Origin: UBA1672 sp965263215
GTDB taxonomy: Bacteria; Pseudomonadota; Alphaproteobacteria; Micavibrionales; Micavibrionaceae
DNA: 64,000 nt
NCBI GenBank assembly: GCA_965263215.1
Contig: OZ253663.1
Location: forward strand, 868,001-932,000
Direction: 5' to 3'
Part shown: positions 16,577 through 25,887 of the stretch, piece after piece
How the letters are laid out: every line of letters starts with the position of its first letter
How positions within the stretch are numbered: the stretch's first letter is position 1
Translations under genes and position numbers: made by a program
Notes under the pieces: generated by a model
The model's input: only the letters and a program-made list of their open reading frames with translations
Database searches by the model: none
Told to the model about the DNA's origin: nothing

Positions 16577-19027
16577 TTATTGCCCTTGTTTCTTCGCAAG
16601 GCCGGCAATGACCAAAAATGAGATACTGATCAGCGCGTAACAGCCACCAGCAACAATCAATGTTTTATCAATCCCGAGCGCAATGTTGAATGCAATCGCA
16701 AGGGAACTTCCCAAGACACCCGCGGCGCCGTTTATCCCCCAGAACCAAGCCGTTGCACGTGAATCGAATTTCTCTGTCAGACTCAAGCCGGTTGGAAAAC
16801 CAAAGCCCATCAATAGACCTGCAGGTGAAATCACCACAATACTGATCAGAACACGTGTCATGATGTCTACTTCCGCGTAGGCGTGGAAAATATCACCTAA
16901 TATTACGGACATTAACACGCCGTATCCACATGTCAGGAAACACCAGGCAAGTTGACGCGGCAGTGTAACCAATGGAATTTTTTCAGACAAAAAGCTTCCG
17001 ATACCTGCGGACAGGATCAGGCCAAACAAAACCACACTCAGACCGTAAATAGGGTGGCCAAGGAATACACCCAAAGCCTGCAGCAAGGATATTTCCATGA
17101 ACATAAAGCCAAGTCCGATGAGTATGAAATAGAGCGTCCCAGCTTTAATGAAGGTGCTGCCTTTATCTTCGACCGTTTTTAACAATGGGCCGATAATAAC
17201 GAATGCAACCATGAAAAATGAGAAAATCACAATCAGGTATAGATTAAATGTTGCTTTTGCTTGCCCCATTGAGACGTGGTGCGCGCCATTTGATGGAGAT
17301 AAAGCCAATTTAGAAACAGCGATTGGCATTGATAAGCGCGCTTGATTGAAGAAGAAAGGGCGCATATCTGTAGAAGCCGATACATCAAAGAATTGTGTGG
17401 CTGAAATATCGTTTATTTCTTGAACACTTTTTGCCTGAATAAGATCCCCTAATAACCCGACTGGTGGTTCTTTATTTGGGATCAAAACAATTCGATAGTC
17501 CTTTTCTTCTGCCGTTTTTTCAAGAGCGGCGAGTTGTTCGTCTGTGAAGGGAGACTTTGAAATCACTAATGTTGCGATTGCCTCTGAGTTCACGAGAACA
17601 ATGTGCTTTCGTGCATCTGTTATGCCTTGATTAAACAATGTTGCCATTGCCACAGAAAGTGAGCGACCTGTATCATCCATAACACTGGCTGACCAACGAC
17701 TGAGGGTGAACACACCGTTCTCACTTAAATCGTTCATAAAGATCGTCCACGCATCGGTTGTGTACAGACCATTTTCTGAAAGAGCAAAAGCACCGGCGCC
17801 GGTTGCCGCCCATGTGTCGATCAAACTCATCTGAACCAGATCAAGCTTTTCTTTATTTTGCCTAAACCAACTGCGTGCTTCCTCGTTTAAAATTTTAACG
17901 CCCGGTTGTTTGTATAGATTGGCATAATCCCTGTATTCCGGATGATCGTTCAGCAAGCTGATTTGTACCGGATTGACGTCTAACGCTGTGACTTCATCAA
18001 CGCCAAAATACTTGGCAGATAATAAATCACGACCACCACCGACACCAACGATGGCGGCTTTTTTAATGTTAGGGAGCGTATATGCAATGTTTGTTACATC
18101 ATATTCCAGATATTTGTGTTTGCTGAAATCACCGTCAAACTTTGTGATTGGTGTGCCCGCATCGCCGTCAATAATAAGCATTTTAATGGCGAATAGGCTG
18201 TCATAAGGGAATTTGGGAGAAGGGCCCCAAGCAAATGGAGTACGCACCATTTCATTCATGACGGTAACACGTGAAATGGAGTTCCATTCCTCGTAATCTA
18301 TATCGGACATCGTTGTGAATCTGTCTTTAACCCATAAAGGATATAAAAGTGGTGAAGGCAGCATTACATTGGTTAGTCCTAATCCGAATGTAATGACCAG
18401 AAAAATACTGGCTGTTTTTTTGAGGTTATATTTTTTGCCTGCTAATTCTACAGACTTGGATGCCTCGTTATCTGGTACAGGGAATGCTAAGGCAGACATA
18501 AAAGCTAAACCAGATAAGAAAAGAATAGCAGATGGCGTATCTATCGTTTCCATTAATATAAGTGCGCCAATACAGCCCAAACCGGCACCGACCAGATCAA
18601 TACCATAGGTCTTTCCAACAGGGAATGGTGCACGCGTCAAACAAACGGTGATAGCGACGCCGGCATGATAATAGGCAATACTGGTTGTGATCGCTGCGAC
18701 AGGTAGTGTTGCAAAAGTTTTTAGAGCTTCTTTAGAAAGAATAGGAATAAACAACTGGCCTGCGAGAGCAATGAGTATAAAAAACCCGAAAGCCATTGAG
18801 TGTTTTCGGGCAATAAGGCCGTAATCGCGGCGCTGTTCTTCTTCTGAGGACCTGTAAATTTTTAATGCGCCAAGCGTTAAGCCGAACATGGCCATACTGA
18901 TGACAAGAAATGAGAGGTGATACCATGAGGTAACGGAAAATAATCTCGATTGAAGAATCTGAAGGGACATAACAAGCCCGGATATCAAAAACACCCCAGT
19001 GTAAAATGAAAACGCTTTATTTTTCAT
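16577..19027 (-). CDS. Spermidine synthase-like membrane protein
   Basis: 816 residues, a fusion of integral membrane domains with a soluble methyltransferase-fold domain. About six hydrophobic segments fill residues 1-215. Then a spermidine-synthase-like Rossmann domain follows with IVGVGGGRDLLSA (nucleotide loop) and TALDVNPVQISLL, reaching about residue 560. More membrane segments occupy 600-810. Such proteins are annotated as spermidine synthase, but the polyamine-binding pocket is usually poorly conserved and activity is unproven. A real aminopropyltransferase should have an Asp general base, which I could not place here. Confidence 0.82.
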   Translation of the reverse strand: MKNKAFSFYTGVFLISGLVMSLQILQSRLFSVTSWYHLSFLVISMAMFGLTLGALKIYRSSEEEQRRDYGLIARKHSMAFGFFILIALAGQLFIPILSKEALKTFATLPVAAITTSIAYYHAGVAITVCLTRAPFPVGKTYGIDLVGAGLGCIGALILMETIDTPSAILFLSGLAFMSALAFPVPDNEASKSVELAGKKYNLKKTASIFLVITFGLGLTNVMLPSPLLYPLWVKDRFTTMSDIDYEEWNSISRVTVMNEMVRTPFAWGPSPKFPYDSLFAIKMLIIDGDAGTPITKFDGDFSKHKYLEYDVTNIAYTLPNIKKAAIVGVGGGRDLLSAKYFGVDEVTALDVNPVQISLLNDHPEYRDYANLYKQPGVKILNEEARSWFRQNKEKLDLVQMSLIDTWAATGAGAFALSENGLYTTDAWTIFMNDLSENGVFTLSRWSASVMDDTGRSLSVAMATLFNQGITDARKHIVLVNSEAIATLVISKSPFTDEQLAALEKTAEEKDYRIVLIPNKEPPVGLLGDLIQAKSVQEINDISATQFFDVSASTDMRPFFFNQARLSMPIAVSKLALSPSNGAHHVSMGQAKATFNLYLIVIFSFFMVAFVIIGPLLKTVEDKGSTFIKAGTLYFILIGLGFMFMEISLLQALGVFLGHPIYGLSVVLFGLILSAGIGSFLSEKIPLVTLPRQLAWCFLTCGYGVLMSVILGDIFHAYAEVDIMTRVLISIVVISPAGLLMGFGFPTGLSLTEKFDSRATAWFWGINGAAGVLGSSLAIAFNIALGIDKTLIVAGGCYALISISFLVIAGLAKKQGQ

Positions 19028-19056
19028 GCGAATGACCTAATTTCTTATCTAAAATT

Positions 19057-19611
19057 TTATAATTTTGCGTCTGGTACCATCTTATATTGAATAATCAGGG
19101 CCCAGCCTTTTACGCAACGCACCAGAAGATATAATAATACAGGAGAAAAAGCAATAAAGGCCGTGATCTTAATATTGAACCAGTTTTTTTCAATAAAGAT
19201 AGAATTACAAACACCAAGGATCTTTGGGAGCTGGGAAAAGTGCCCTCTTTGTAATGTTCCGGAGATCGTATCGATGCATGGGCCTAAAGGTTGATAGTCA
19301 ATAGAAACCAATAAAAACAAAATGCCCACAAAACTGGTGATCAACAAATATAAATTGGCGCGCCAAAAGGTTCTGATCAGAAAAGTCATGTGATTTTCAA
19401 GAAGGCTGTCTTCTTCGGAATTCATGCGGAAAGAGTAAATTGTGGACAATGTGCAAACGCAAATCATGATTGCGAACACGGATGCGGCACTAACAGGGAT
19501 GAGGGCCAAGGAAAAAGACAGAAAGAAAATAATATACATGACAATTATTTTCTGACGTTCTAATTTTTGGTTACTGATAATATTCTGAATTTCTTCTACT
19601 TTTTCTTGCAT
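19057..19611 (-). CDS. Small membrane protein, DUF4870-like
   Basis: 184 residues from the ATG at 19611; an upstream extension overlaps the mutL end and is less likely. A charged N-terminal segment (EKVEEIQNIISNQKLERQK) precedes three or four hydrophobic segments. The elements HMTFLIRTFWRANLY and VLLYLLVRCVKGW resemble the FHxRxxFW and VRCxKG motifs of DUF4870/Tic20-like proteins, though a long inserted loop lies between. The gene starts 34 bases after mutL and is probably cotranscribed. Function is unknown. Confidence 0.7.
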   Translation of the reverse strand: MQEKVEEIQNIISNQKLERQKIIVMYIIFFLSFSLALIPVSAASVFAIMICVCTLSTIYSFRMNSEEDSLLENHMTFLIRTFWRANLYLLITSFVGILFLLVSIDYQPLGPCIDTISGTLQRGHFSQLPKILGVCNSIFIEKNWFNIKITAFIAFSPVLLYLLVRCVKGWALIIQYKMVPDAKL

Positions 19612-19645
19612 ACGCACCCCAAGAGCGGACTTTAGACGGATCAGT

Positions 19646-21457
19646 CTACCGCCGACCAAACAACCGTTCAATCTCTTTTAATGATAATTGGACATAAGTT
19701 GGTCTTCCGTGATTGCATTGACCGGAAAGAGGGGTTTGTTCCATTTGGCGCAGCAATGCGTTCATTTCATCTGCATTCATCCGCCTACCGGATCGAATAG
19801 AGCCGTGACAGGCCATTGTGGACAGTATGTGGTTGATCTGTTCCTCTAATAAGTCTGCCTTGTCATATTCACTCAGTTCATCAACCAGATCCTGAATAAG
19901 TTTCGTACTGTTTACTTTTTTACCCAAAATAGCGGGCACGGCCTGCACCGCGATGGCGTTGGGGCCGAAGGATTCAATCTCTAACCCGAGTTTTTTGAAT
20001 GTTTGGGCATGATTGAGCAGTCTTTCTATGTCCAATTCTTCCAACTCGACAATATCAGGCGTTAAAAGTCCTTGTCTTTCAACACCTGTTTCCGCAAGTT
20101 GCGCCTTAAATCGTTCGTAAACAAGGCGTTCATGCGCCGCGTGTTGATCCACAATCACCAGCCCGTTCTCAGTTTGGGCAATGACGTAGTTTTCATGGAG
20201 TTGCGCGCGCGCAGCGCCCAGTGGGAATGCCTGTGTATCTTCATAAGTGCTGGGGATTTCTTCTACGCGTCCGGCAGGGGCAAGGTCTGGATTTTCTTGC
20301 GGAACGTAACTTTGATAATTCTGTTCGGCTAAATTTCCATAGGATGATCCGCGTGCATAACTATAAGGAACGGCTCTATGATCACTACGGCTGAGCGGCA
20401 GAAACGGCGTGTTTGCAGGCTCGGGCTGCATTGCGTTTAAGGTTTGAGTGGCCACAGTACCAGAGCTTTGGAAGCCGCCTTCCATAATGGCATGTTTTAA
20501 TGCGCTGATGATCATGCCACGTACACGCGCAGGATCACGAAAGCGTACCTCTGCCTTGGCGGGGTGCACATTTACATCCACTTCGGAAGACGGTAGCTCA
20601 AGGAATAATGCTAAGACAGGATGACGATCACGGTGCAAAACATCGGCGTATGCAGCGCGTACACATCCATGCAACAGGCGGTCTTTCACCGCGCGGCCAT
20701 TGACGAACAGATATTGATGTTGCGACGTGCCGCGATGATAGGTCGGTAGTCCAGCATAACCGTGAAGTTTTATTTCATCACGCTGTGCTTCGATGATCAT
20801 CGAGTTGTCACCAAAATCTTTACTTAGAATGTGGCTTAACCGTTCTTGCAATTCAGATGCGGCATGAAGATGAATTTTCGTTGCGCCATTATGTGTGAGT
20901 TTGAAACTCACGGACGGGTATGCCATGGCAAGGCGCGAGACGATATCTTTAATCGCGCCATATTCTGCGCGTTCGCTTTTCTGGAATTTTAGGCGTGCAG
21001 GTGTGGCATAAAATAGATCTTTAATTTCAATACGCGTACCTTTGGGGTGCCCTGATGGGCGTACATCCTCTTTTTTTCCTGCCTCGCATGAGATTTCCCA
21101 GCTTTCGCCGTTGTTTTTGTCGTGAGTTTTGACCGATATACGCGACACGGCGGCAATAGAGGCCAGAGCTTCACCGCGGAAACCCAAATGCTCTATATGA
21201 AGCAGATCATCATCAGGCAGTTTTGATGTTGCATGACGATCAAGCGCAGCGGTCAATTCCTGCGCAGACATACCATGGCCGTTATCGGATATAATGATTT
21301 TACTTTTACCGCCGTTATGAACATCAACTTCAATAGAGGTCGAGCCTGCATCAATTGCGTTTTCAAGCAATTCTTTTACGGCTGCGGCAGGGCGTTCGAC
21401 AACCTCACCGGCGGCGATCTGATTAATCAGTGTTTCTGGTAAATATCGTATGCGCAT
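19646..21457 (-). CDS. mutL: DNA mismatch repair protein MutL
   Basis: 603 residues from ATG at 21457; the longer frame adds 13 unconserved residues. The N-terminal GHKL ATPase domain has NQIAAGEVVERPAAAVKELLENAIDAG, SDNGHGM and GFRGEALASIAAV. A linker at about 330-420 is low in conservation. The C-terminal domain carries DQHAAHERLVYE, the DQHAx2Ex4E metal motif of nicking MutL proteins, as expected where MutH and Dam are lacking. Mismatch repair partner MutS is not in the window. Confidence 0.96.
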   Translation of the reverse strand: MRIRYLPETLINQIAAGEVVERPAAAVKELLENAIDAGSTSIEVDVHNGGKSKIIISDNGHGMSAQELTAALDRHATSKLPDDDLLHIEHLGFRGEALASIAAVSRISVKTHDKNNGESWEISCEAGKKEDVRPSGHPKGTRIEIKDLFYATPARLKFQKSERAEYGAIKDIVSRLAMAYPSVSFKLTHNGATKIHLHAASELQERLSHILSKDFGDNSMIIEAQRDEIKLHGYAGLPTYHRGTSQHQYLFVNGRAVKDRLLHGCVRAAYADVLHRDRHPVLALFLELPSSEVDVNVHPAKAEVRFRDPARVRGMIISALKHAIMEGGFQSSGTVATQTLNAMQPEPANTPFLPLSRSDHRAVPYSYARGSSYGNLAEQNYQSYVPQENPDLAPAGRVEEIPSTYEDTQAFPLGAARAQLHENYVIAQTENGLVIVDQHAAHERLVYERFKAQLAETGVERQGLLTPDIVELEELDIERLLNHAQTFKKLGLEIESFGPNAIAVQAVPAILGKKVNSTKLIQDLVDELSEYDKADLLEEQINHILSTMACHGSIRSGRRMNADEMNALLRQMEQTPLSGQCNHGRPTYVQLSLKEIERLFGRR

Positions 21458-21548
21458 ACGCAAAACTATAGCGATATCATGACCATAATACAGCAAAAGA
21501 TTAACGTGTTAGGTAAATTGCAGTGGACGGAAAGAAAACTTAAAAACT

Positions 21549-22868
21549 CTATAGTGAACTAAAATCTATAATCGCGCCGTCTAATTGCGCACCATCAAGC
21601 TTTACACCTTTTAAAATCGCACCTGTCAGGTCGGCCCGTCTAAGGTCTGCGCGCGATAAATTGGCATGCGTTAAATCAACGCCCATCAAAATGGCATCAC
21701 GAAGATCGATGTATTGTAAGTCAGAAAACCTTAGATCCGCACCGCTGAGATCAACACGATTCAGGCGTATACTACCATCTGCTTTTGTAAATTGTAACGG
21801 GCTCAGGCGGGCATATCTTAAATTGACCCGTGTCATGGTCGTGTTTTTGAGGTGAGAACCCCGTAAATCAGCGCCTTCCATATAAGCATCACGAAAGTCG
21901 GAATCATTTAAAACTGAGCTTTGTATGGAGGCATTGCTTAAATCCAAATTGATGAAGGATGCACTCAGTGCTTTGATCGCGGTGAGAGGGTATATCCTTA
22001 AATCTTCAATCTCACGCAAATCATAGCCGCTTAAATCCATTTGTTTGCCATGGGATCCAACGGATTTTATCCAGATGGTGTGTTCTTCCAACATATCGGT
22101 CAGGGTTTGGCCGGAATCCTCAATCTTTAAGCCCGTATTTCTGCCTGTGATCGCACCGGTGCTGTCAACGCCGTAACTTTCGGTATCTTTCATGATAATG
22201 CCTGAAAGGATCGCACGCTGCATGTTGGCACTGGAGAGATCAGACCCTGAAAAATCTGTGTTACTGAGGTTTGCGCCGCGGAAAATTGCGCTTTTTAAAT
22301 CGGCATCATGTGATACTGCGCTTGTCAGGTCTGCGTCTGTGAAGTCGGCATTGCGGGCGCGTACGCCCGATAAGTCTGCATTTGTTAGTCGTGCGCCGGT
22401 CAGCAGGGTTTGCGATCCGATGACGCCTGCCCTTATGCGGGCAACCAAATCACCGGTTTCACCTTTTTGCATGATTTGCCCTTCGCGCATATCTGCATCG
22501 GCAAGGTTAGCGCCCGATAAATTTGCACCGGCCATGGTCGTGCCGCGCAGGTCGGTGCGTGATAAATCGGCATGCGATAGATCACTGCCCCGTAAGTCAC
22601 AGCCAAAAAAGCTAGCACTTTTTAACGTACATAAAGATAAATCTGCCCCCACCATTTTGGAGCCGGTAAAATCAGATTGTGAAAGATCATGGTTGCGGAA
22701 GTTCAGATTTGATAAATCTTTATATTGAAAAATGGCACGTTTCCCACCAATTTGTCCGCGGATGAACATGCGGTGCTTTTCTAGCGCGTCGTCTAATTCC
22801 CCTTGTAAAACAACAGGCATCGCTCCGCCTGATCGCGGCATATCATTATATGTGTTGGTGTCTAACAT
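21549..22868 (-). CDS. Pentapeptide repeat protein
   Basis: 439 residues formed mainly of A(D/N)LxX pentapeptides, which stack into a right-handed quadrilateral beta-helix. There are two repeat blocks, about 50-235 and 290-437. Each is introduced by a related helical motif: LDDALEKHRMFIRGQIGGK near 26-44 and LTDMLEEHTIWIKSVGSHG near 250, so the gene looks like an internal duplication. There is no signal peptide. Some such proteins mimic DNA and bind gyrase (Qnr, MfpA), but nothing here points to that; a scaffold role is as likely. Confidence 0.9.
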   Translation of the reverse strand: MLDTNTYNDMPRSGGAMPVVLQGELDDALEKHRMFIRGQIGGKRAIFQYKDLSNLNFRNHDLSQSDFTGSKMVGADLSLCTLKSASFFGCDLRGSDLSHADLSRTDLRGTTMAGANLSGANLADADMREGQIMQKGETGDLVARIRAGVIGSQTLLTGARLTNADLSGVRARNADFTDADLTSAVSHDADLKSAIFRGANLSNTDFSGSDLSSANMQRAILSGIIMKDTESYGVDSTGAITGRNTGLKIEDSGQTLTDMLEEHTIWIKSVGSHGKQMDLSGYDLREIEDLRIYPLTAIKALSASFINLDLSNASIQSSVLNDSDFRDAYMEGADLRGSHLKNTTMTRVNLRYARLSPLQFTKADGSIRLNRVDLSGADLRFSDLQYIDLRDAILMGVDLTHANLSRADLRRADLTGAILKGVKLDGAQLDGAIIDFSSL

Positions 22869-22963
22869 GCTTTAAATATACCTTAAAGGCTCTTGTTTTA
22901 CCTTAAATATATAATGTTTATTCAAGGGACATTTATATAAGACGCAGCATCACTATATTAGGC

Positions 22964-24517
22964 TTAATCTTTAATCATATCTATCAAGTTTTGTGTAGAA
23001 GAATCAGTATCAGACCCATTGCCATCAAGCGTATCCATAATCTGACGCGCCAAAACTTTACCGAGCTCTACGCCGCATTGATCAAAGCTATTAATGTTCC
23101 AAAGGACGCCTTGAACAAAAACTTTATGCTCATACAGCGCGATCAGCATGCCGAGTGTATATGGTGTTAATTCATCAAGCAGGATGGTTGTGCTCGGGCG
23201 GTTACCTTGAAACATCTTGTGCGGATCACTATCTTCTTTGCCTTCCATGAGTGCCTTTGATTGCGCAATCACATTGGCGAGTAACATTTTCTGATGATCA
23301 CCGATGGGGTTCTGGCTTTTGATGGCGGCGATAAACTCGCACGGAATAATATTTGTGCCCTGATGGATCAACTGAAAAAAGGCGTGCTGCGAATTTGTTC
23401 CCGACTCTCCGAAAACAGTTGGACCAGTATCGTAGGGTACTTGGTTGTTGTCGCGATCAACGGCCTTACCGTTTGATTCCATGTCTAATTGCTGCAGGAA
23501 GGCAGGGAAGCGATGTAGATATTGGTCATAGGGAATAACAGCCAATGAATCGTATTTCAGGAAATTCCTGTTCCATAGACCAACCAACGCCAGCATAATC
23601 GGGACATTATCTTCCATTGGCGCGGTTTTGAAATGATCATCCATGGTGCGCGCGCCATCCAAAAATTCTTGGAATTGTTTTCCCCCGAGCGCGATGCATA
23701 ACGGTAGCCCCACGGCCGACCAAATAGAATATCGTCCGCCGACCCAGTCCCATATTGGAAAGATGTTTTCTTTTTCTATACCAAAGTCAGATGCGCCTTC
23801 AATGTTTTGGGATACGGCCACGAAGTGATCAGAGATATCATCTTTTCCAAGCTTATCTTGAAGCCACGCACGTGCACTGGCTGCGTTTGTCATGGTTTCT
23901 TGTGTCGTGAATGTTTTGGACGTCACAATGAACAGGGTTGTTTCGGGTGTGATAACGCGCAGCGTTTCAGCCAGATGCGTTGCATCCACATTGGAGACAA
24001 AGTGAAAATTTATATCGCGGTCAGTGAAGGGTTTTAAAGCTTCATAGGCCATAACCGCCCCAAGGTCAGAGCCGCCAATGCCGATATTGACGACATCGGT
24101 GTATGTCTTGTTCTTACGGATATTATCCGCAAAGTTTTTCATTGTGTTCAAAGTTTTCTGAATTTCGGGATATATATCGGCATCATTGATCTTAAGTTCG
24201 CCGTCAGACTTGGCACGCAAAGCCGTATGAAGAACAGCGCGATCTTCTGTGATGTTAATAGCCTCACCCGAGAACATCTTGCCGCGCCAATCCTCCAGAT
24301 CACAGGCTTTGGCGTATTCGCAGAGTTTTTGCACGGTATCTGCGTTTAGGCGTTGTTTTGAATAATCCAACAAAAGATGATCCATGCGAATGCTGAAATC
24401 ATCGAAGCGGTCAGGGTTATTATCAAAGAAGTTCAGAATATTAAAATTATCAAGAGACTTGGCGTGTTCTTCCAATGCTTTCCATTCCAATAAATCTGAT
24501 CTGATCTTGCTTGCCAT
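22964..24517 (-). CDS. pgi: Glucose-6-phosphate isomerase
   Basis: Interconverts glucose 6-phosphate and fructose 6-phosphate. 517 residues, slightly shorter than E. coli Pgi (549). Family signatures are VNIGIGGSDLGAVMAYEAL, FVSNVDATHL, TSKTFTTQETMTNA, DWVGGRYSIWSAVGLPL and the later GTNSQHAFFQLIHQGT with the catalytic His. It ends two bases before the next gene upstream on this strand, so it is probably cotranscribed with the M16 peptidase genes and could be coupled to them. Confidence 0.97.
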   Translation of the reverse strand: MASKIRSDLLEWKALEEHAKSLDNFNILNFFDNNPDRFDDFSIRMDHLLLDYSKQRLNADTVQKLCEYAKACDLEDWRGKMFSGEAINITEDRAVLHTALRAKSDGELKINDADIYPEIQKTLNTMKNFADNIRKNKTYTDVVNIGIGGSDLGAVMAYEALKPFTDRDINFHFVSNVDATHLAETLRVITPETTLFIVTSKTFTTQETMTNAASARAWLQDKLGKDDISDHFVAVSQNIEGASDFGIEKENIFPIWDWVGGRYSIWSAVGLPLCIALGGKQFQEFLDGARTMDDHFKTAPMEDNVPIMLALVGLWNRNFLKYDSLAVIPYDQYLHRFPAFLQQLDMESNGKAVDRDNNQVPYDTGPTVFGESGTNSQHAFFQLIHQGTNIIPCEFIAAIKSQNPIGDHQKMLLANVIAQSKALMEGKEDSDPHKMFQGNRPSTTILLDELTPYTLGMLIALYEHKVFVQGVLWNINSFDQCGVELGKVLARQIMDTLDGNGSDTDSSTQNLIDMIKD

Positions 24518-24519
24518 GG

Positions 24520-25887
24520 CTATTCTACATTCGGCAGCGTTGTTACTTTTTCGGCGGGCTCAATACCTTGCGGTTTTCCAACAATCACTGTGGTCATGCT
24601 GTCTTTATCAAGGACGCGCTGCGCTGCGGCTTGAATATCACTAATTTGCACGGCCTGTATTTTACCCGCGCGTTGGTCAAGGTAATCAATCGGAAGGTCA
24701 TCAAGTTGCAGCGATAACAACACACTCGCGATGGAGCTTGTAGAAGTAAGTGAAAGCGGTAGGGAACCAATCAAATAGGATTTGGCATCGTTAAGCTCTT
24801 GCTCTGAAACGGGCGCATCTTTGATTTTATCCCATTCTGCGTGAATTAGAGATAGCATTTCCGTCACGTTTTCATTGGCCGTAGATGTGGAAACATGCAA
24901 AACATCAACGGCGTCATACTGACGGAAGTACGAATAAACGCCGTATGTCAGGCCGCGTTTTTCACGGATTTCTTCCATCAGACGTGAACCAAACCCAGAC
25001 TCGCCCAGTATAAAATTCATGATATTGGCGGCGTAATAATCTTTATCCTTACGGCTGATCCCAACTTGTGACATTTCGATAACGGATTGCGGAATGTCTT
25101 GTTCGTAAAGGTATGTTTTACCTGCATTTTTCAGGTTGGTCTTAGTAATGGCAGTCTCATCGACCACAGGCATGTCGCCAAAAATATCATCCAACACGGT
25201 TTTTAGCTCGGCGGCCGTGATATCACCGGCAACACCGATAACCAGTTGGTTTTTACCAAGTGTTTTATGAAAGGCACGCAAATCATCGGGGGTAATTTTC
25301 TCAAGAGTGGTGAGTGTCCCGCCACTGTTCAGCGCGTAAGAGTGGCCTTCGAATATGCGGTCATTTTGGATGCGCGCGGCAAGCCATCTGGGGTTGGACA
25401 CGGATGATTTGATACGGCTTTGGTTGCTTGCACGCATACGGTTCACAGGTTCCTCATCAAAACGTGATTGTGTTAATGCAAGTTTGAGCAGGTTAAAAGC
25501 ATCTTTTTTATTTCGCGATAATGTCTTAACACTGCCGCCGAAATTATCACGGCTGGCGGAGAAAGACAGACTGATGGATTTGTCCCTCAGCTGTTTTTGA
25601 AAGTCCTGACTGGTCAGATCACCTGCGCCCTCATCCATTGTGTTGGACGCCAAGCGCGCCAAGCCTTGCTGCGCAGGCGTGTTGTTTTTTGCACCTGCGC
25701 CGCGGAACGAGAAGGTCATTGCAATAACAGGAATAGAATGGTCTTCAACCAACCATGCATTAATGCCGCCCGCGCTCGTGATTTTCTGAATATCGAGGAA
25801 TTTTTGCTGCGGTTCTTTTGCAAATGTTGCGAAGGGCAATACAACCAGTGCAATAACCAGAATGGCGACGTGATATCTGTTTTTCAT
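24520..25887 (-). CDS. M16 family peptidase, non-catalytic type subunit
   Basis: 455 residues with an N-terminal signal peptide ending near FAKEPQ (about 23). Two M16 lobes are recognisable (GAGAKNNTPAQQGLARLASNTMDEG in the first, ESGFGSRLMEEIREKRGLTYGVYS in the second). The catalytic HxxEH is absent and NTMDEG occupies that region, as in the structural partner of two-gene M16 peptidases. It keeps the R/Y motif of the second lobe. It overlaps the active partner by one base (shared A of the stop/start), so the two are probably made together as a periplasmic heterodimer. Confidence 0.93.
   Translation of the reverse strand: MKNRYHVAILVIALVVLPFATFAKEPQQKFLDIQKITSAGGINAWLVEDHSIPVIAMTFSFRGAGAKNNTPAQQGLARLASNTMDEGAGDLTSQDFQKQLRDKSISLSFSASRDNFGGSVKTLSRNKKDAFNLLKLALTQSRFDEEPVNRMRASNQSRIKSSVSNPRWLAARIQNDRIFEGHSYALNSGGTLTTLEKITPDDLRAFHKTLGKNQLVIGVAGDITAAELKTVLDDIFGDMPVVDETAITKTNLKNAGKTYLYEQDIPQSVIEMSQVGISRKDKDYYAANIMNFILGESGFGSRLMEEIREKRGLTYGVYSYFRQYDAVDVLHVSTSTANENVTEMLSLIHAEWDKIKDAPVSEQELNDAKSYLIGSLPLSLTSTSSIASVLLSLQLDDLPIDYLDQRAGKIQAVQISDIQAAAQRVLDKDSMTTVIVGKPQGIEPAEKVTTLPNVE

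Noticed and set aside
22192..22728. 178-residue plus-strand frame opposite the pentapeptide gene
   Set aside because: A Ser/Arg/Lys-rich shadow of the repeat codons in the antisense frame; no SD and no family motif.
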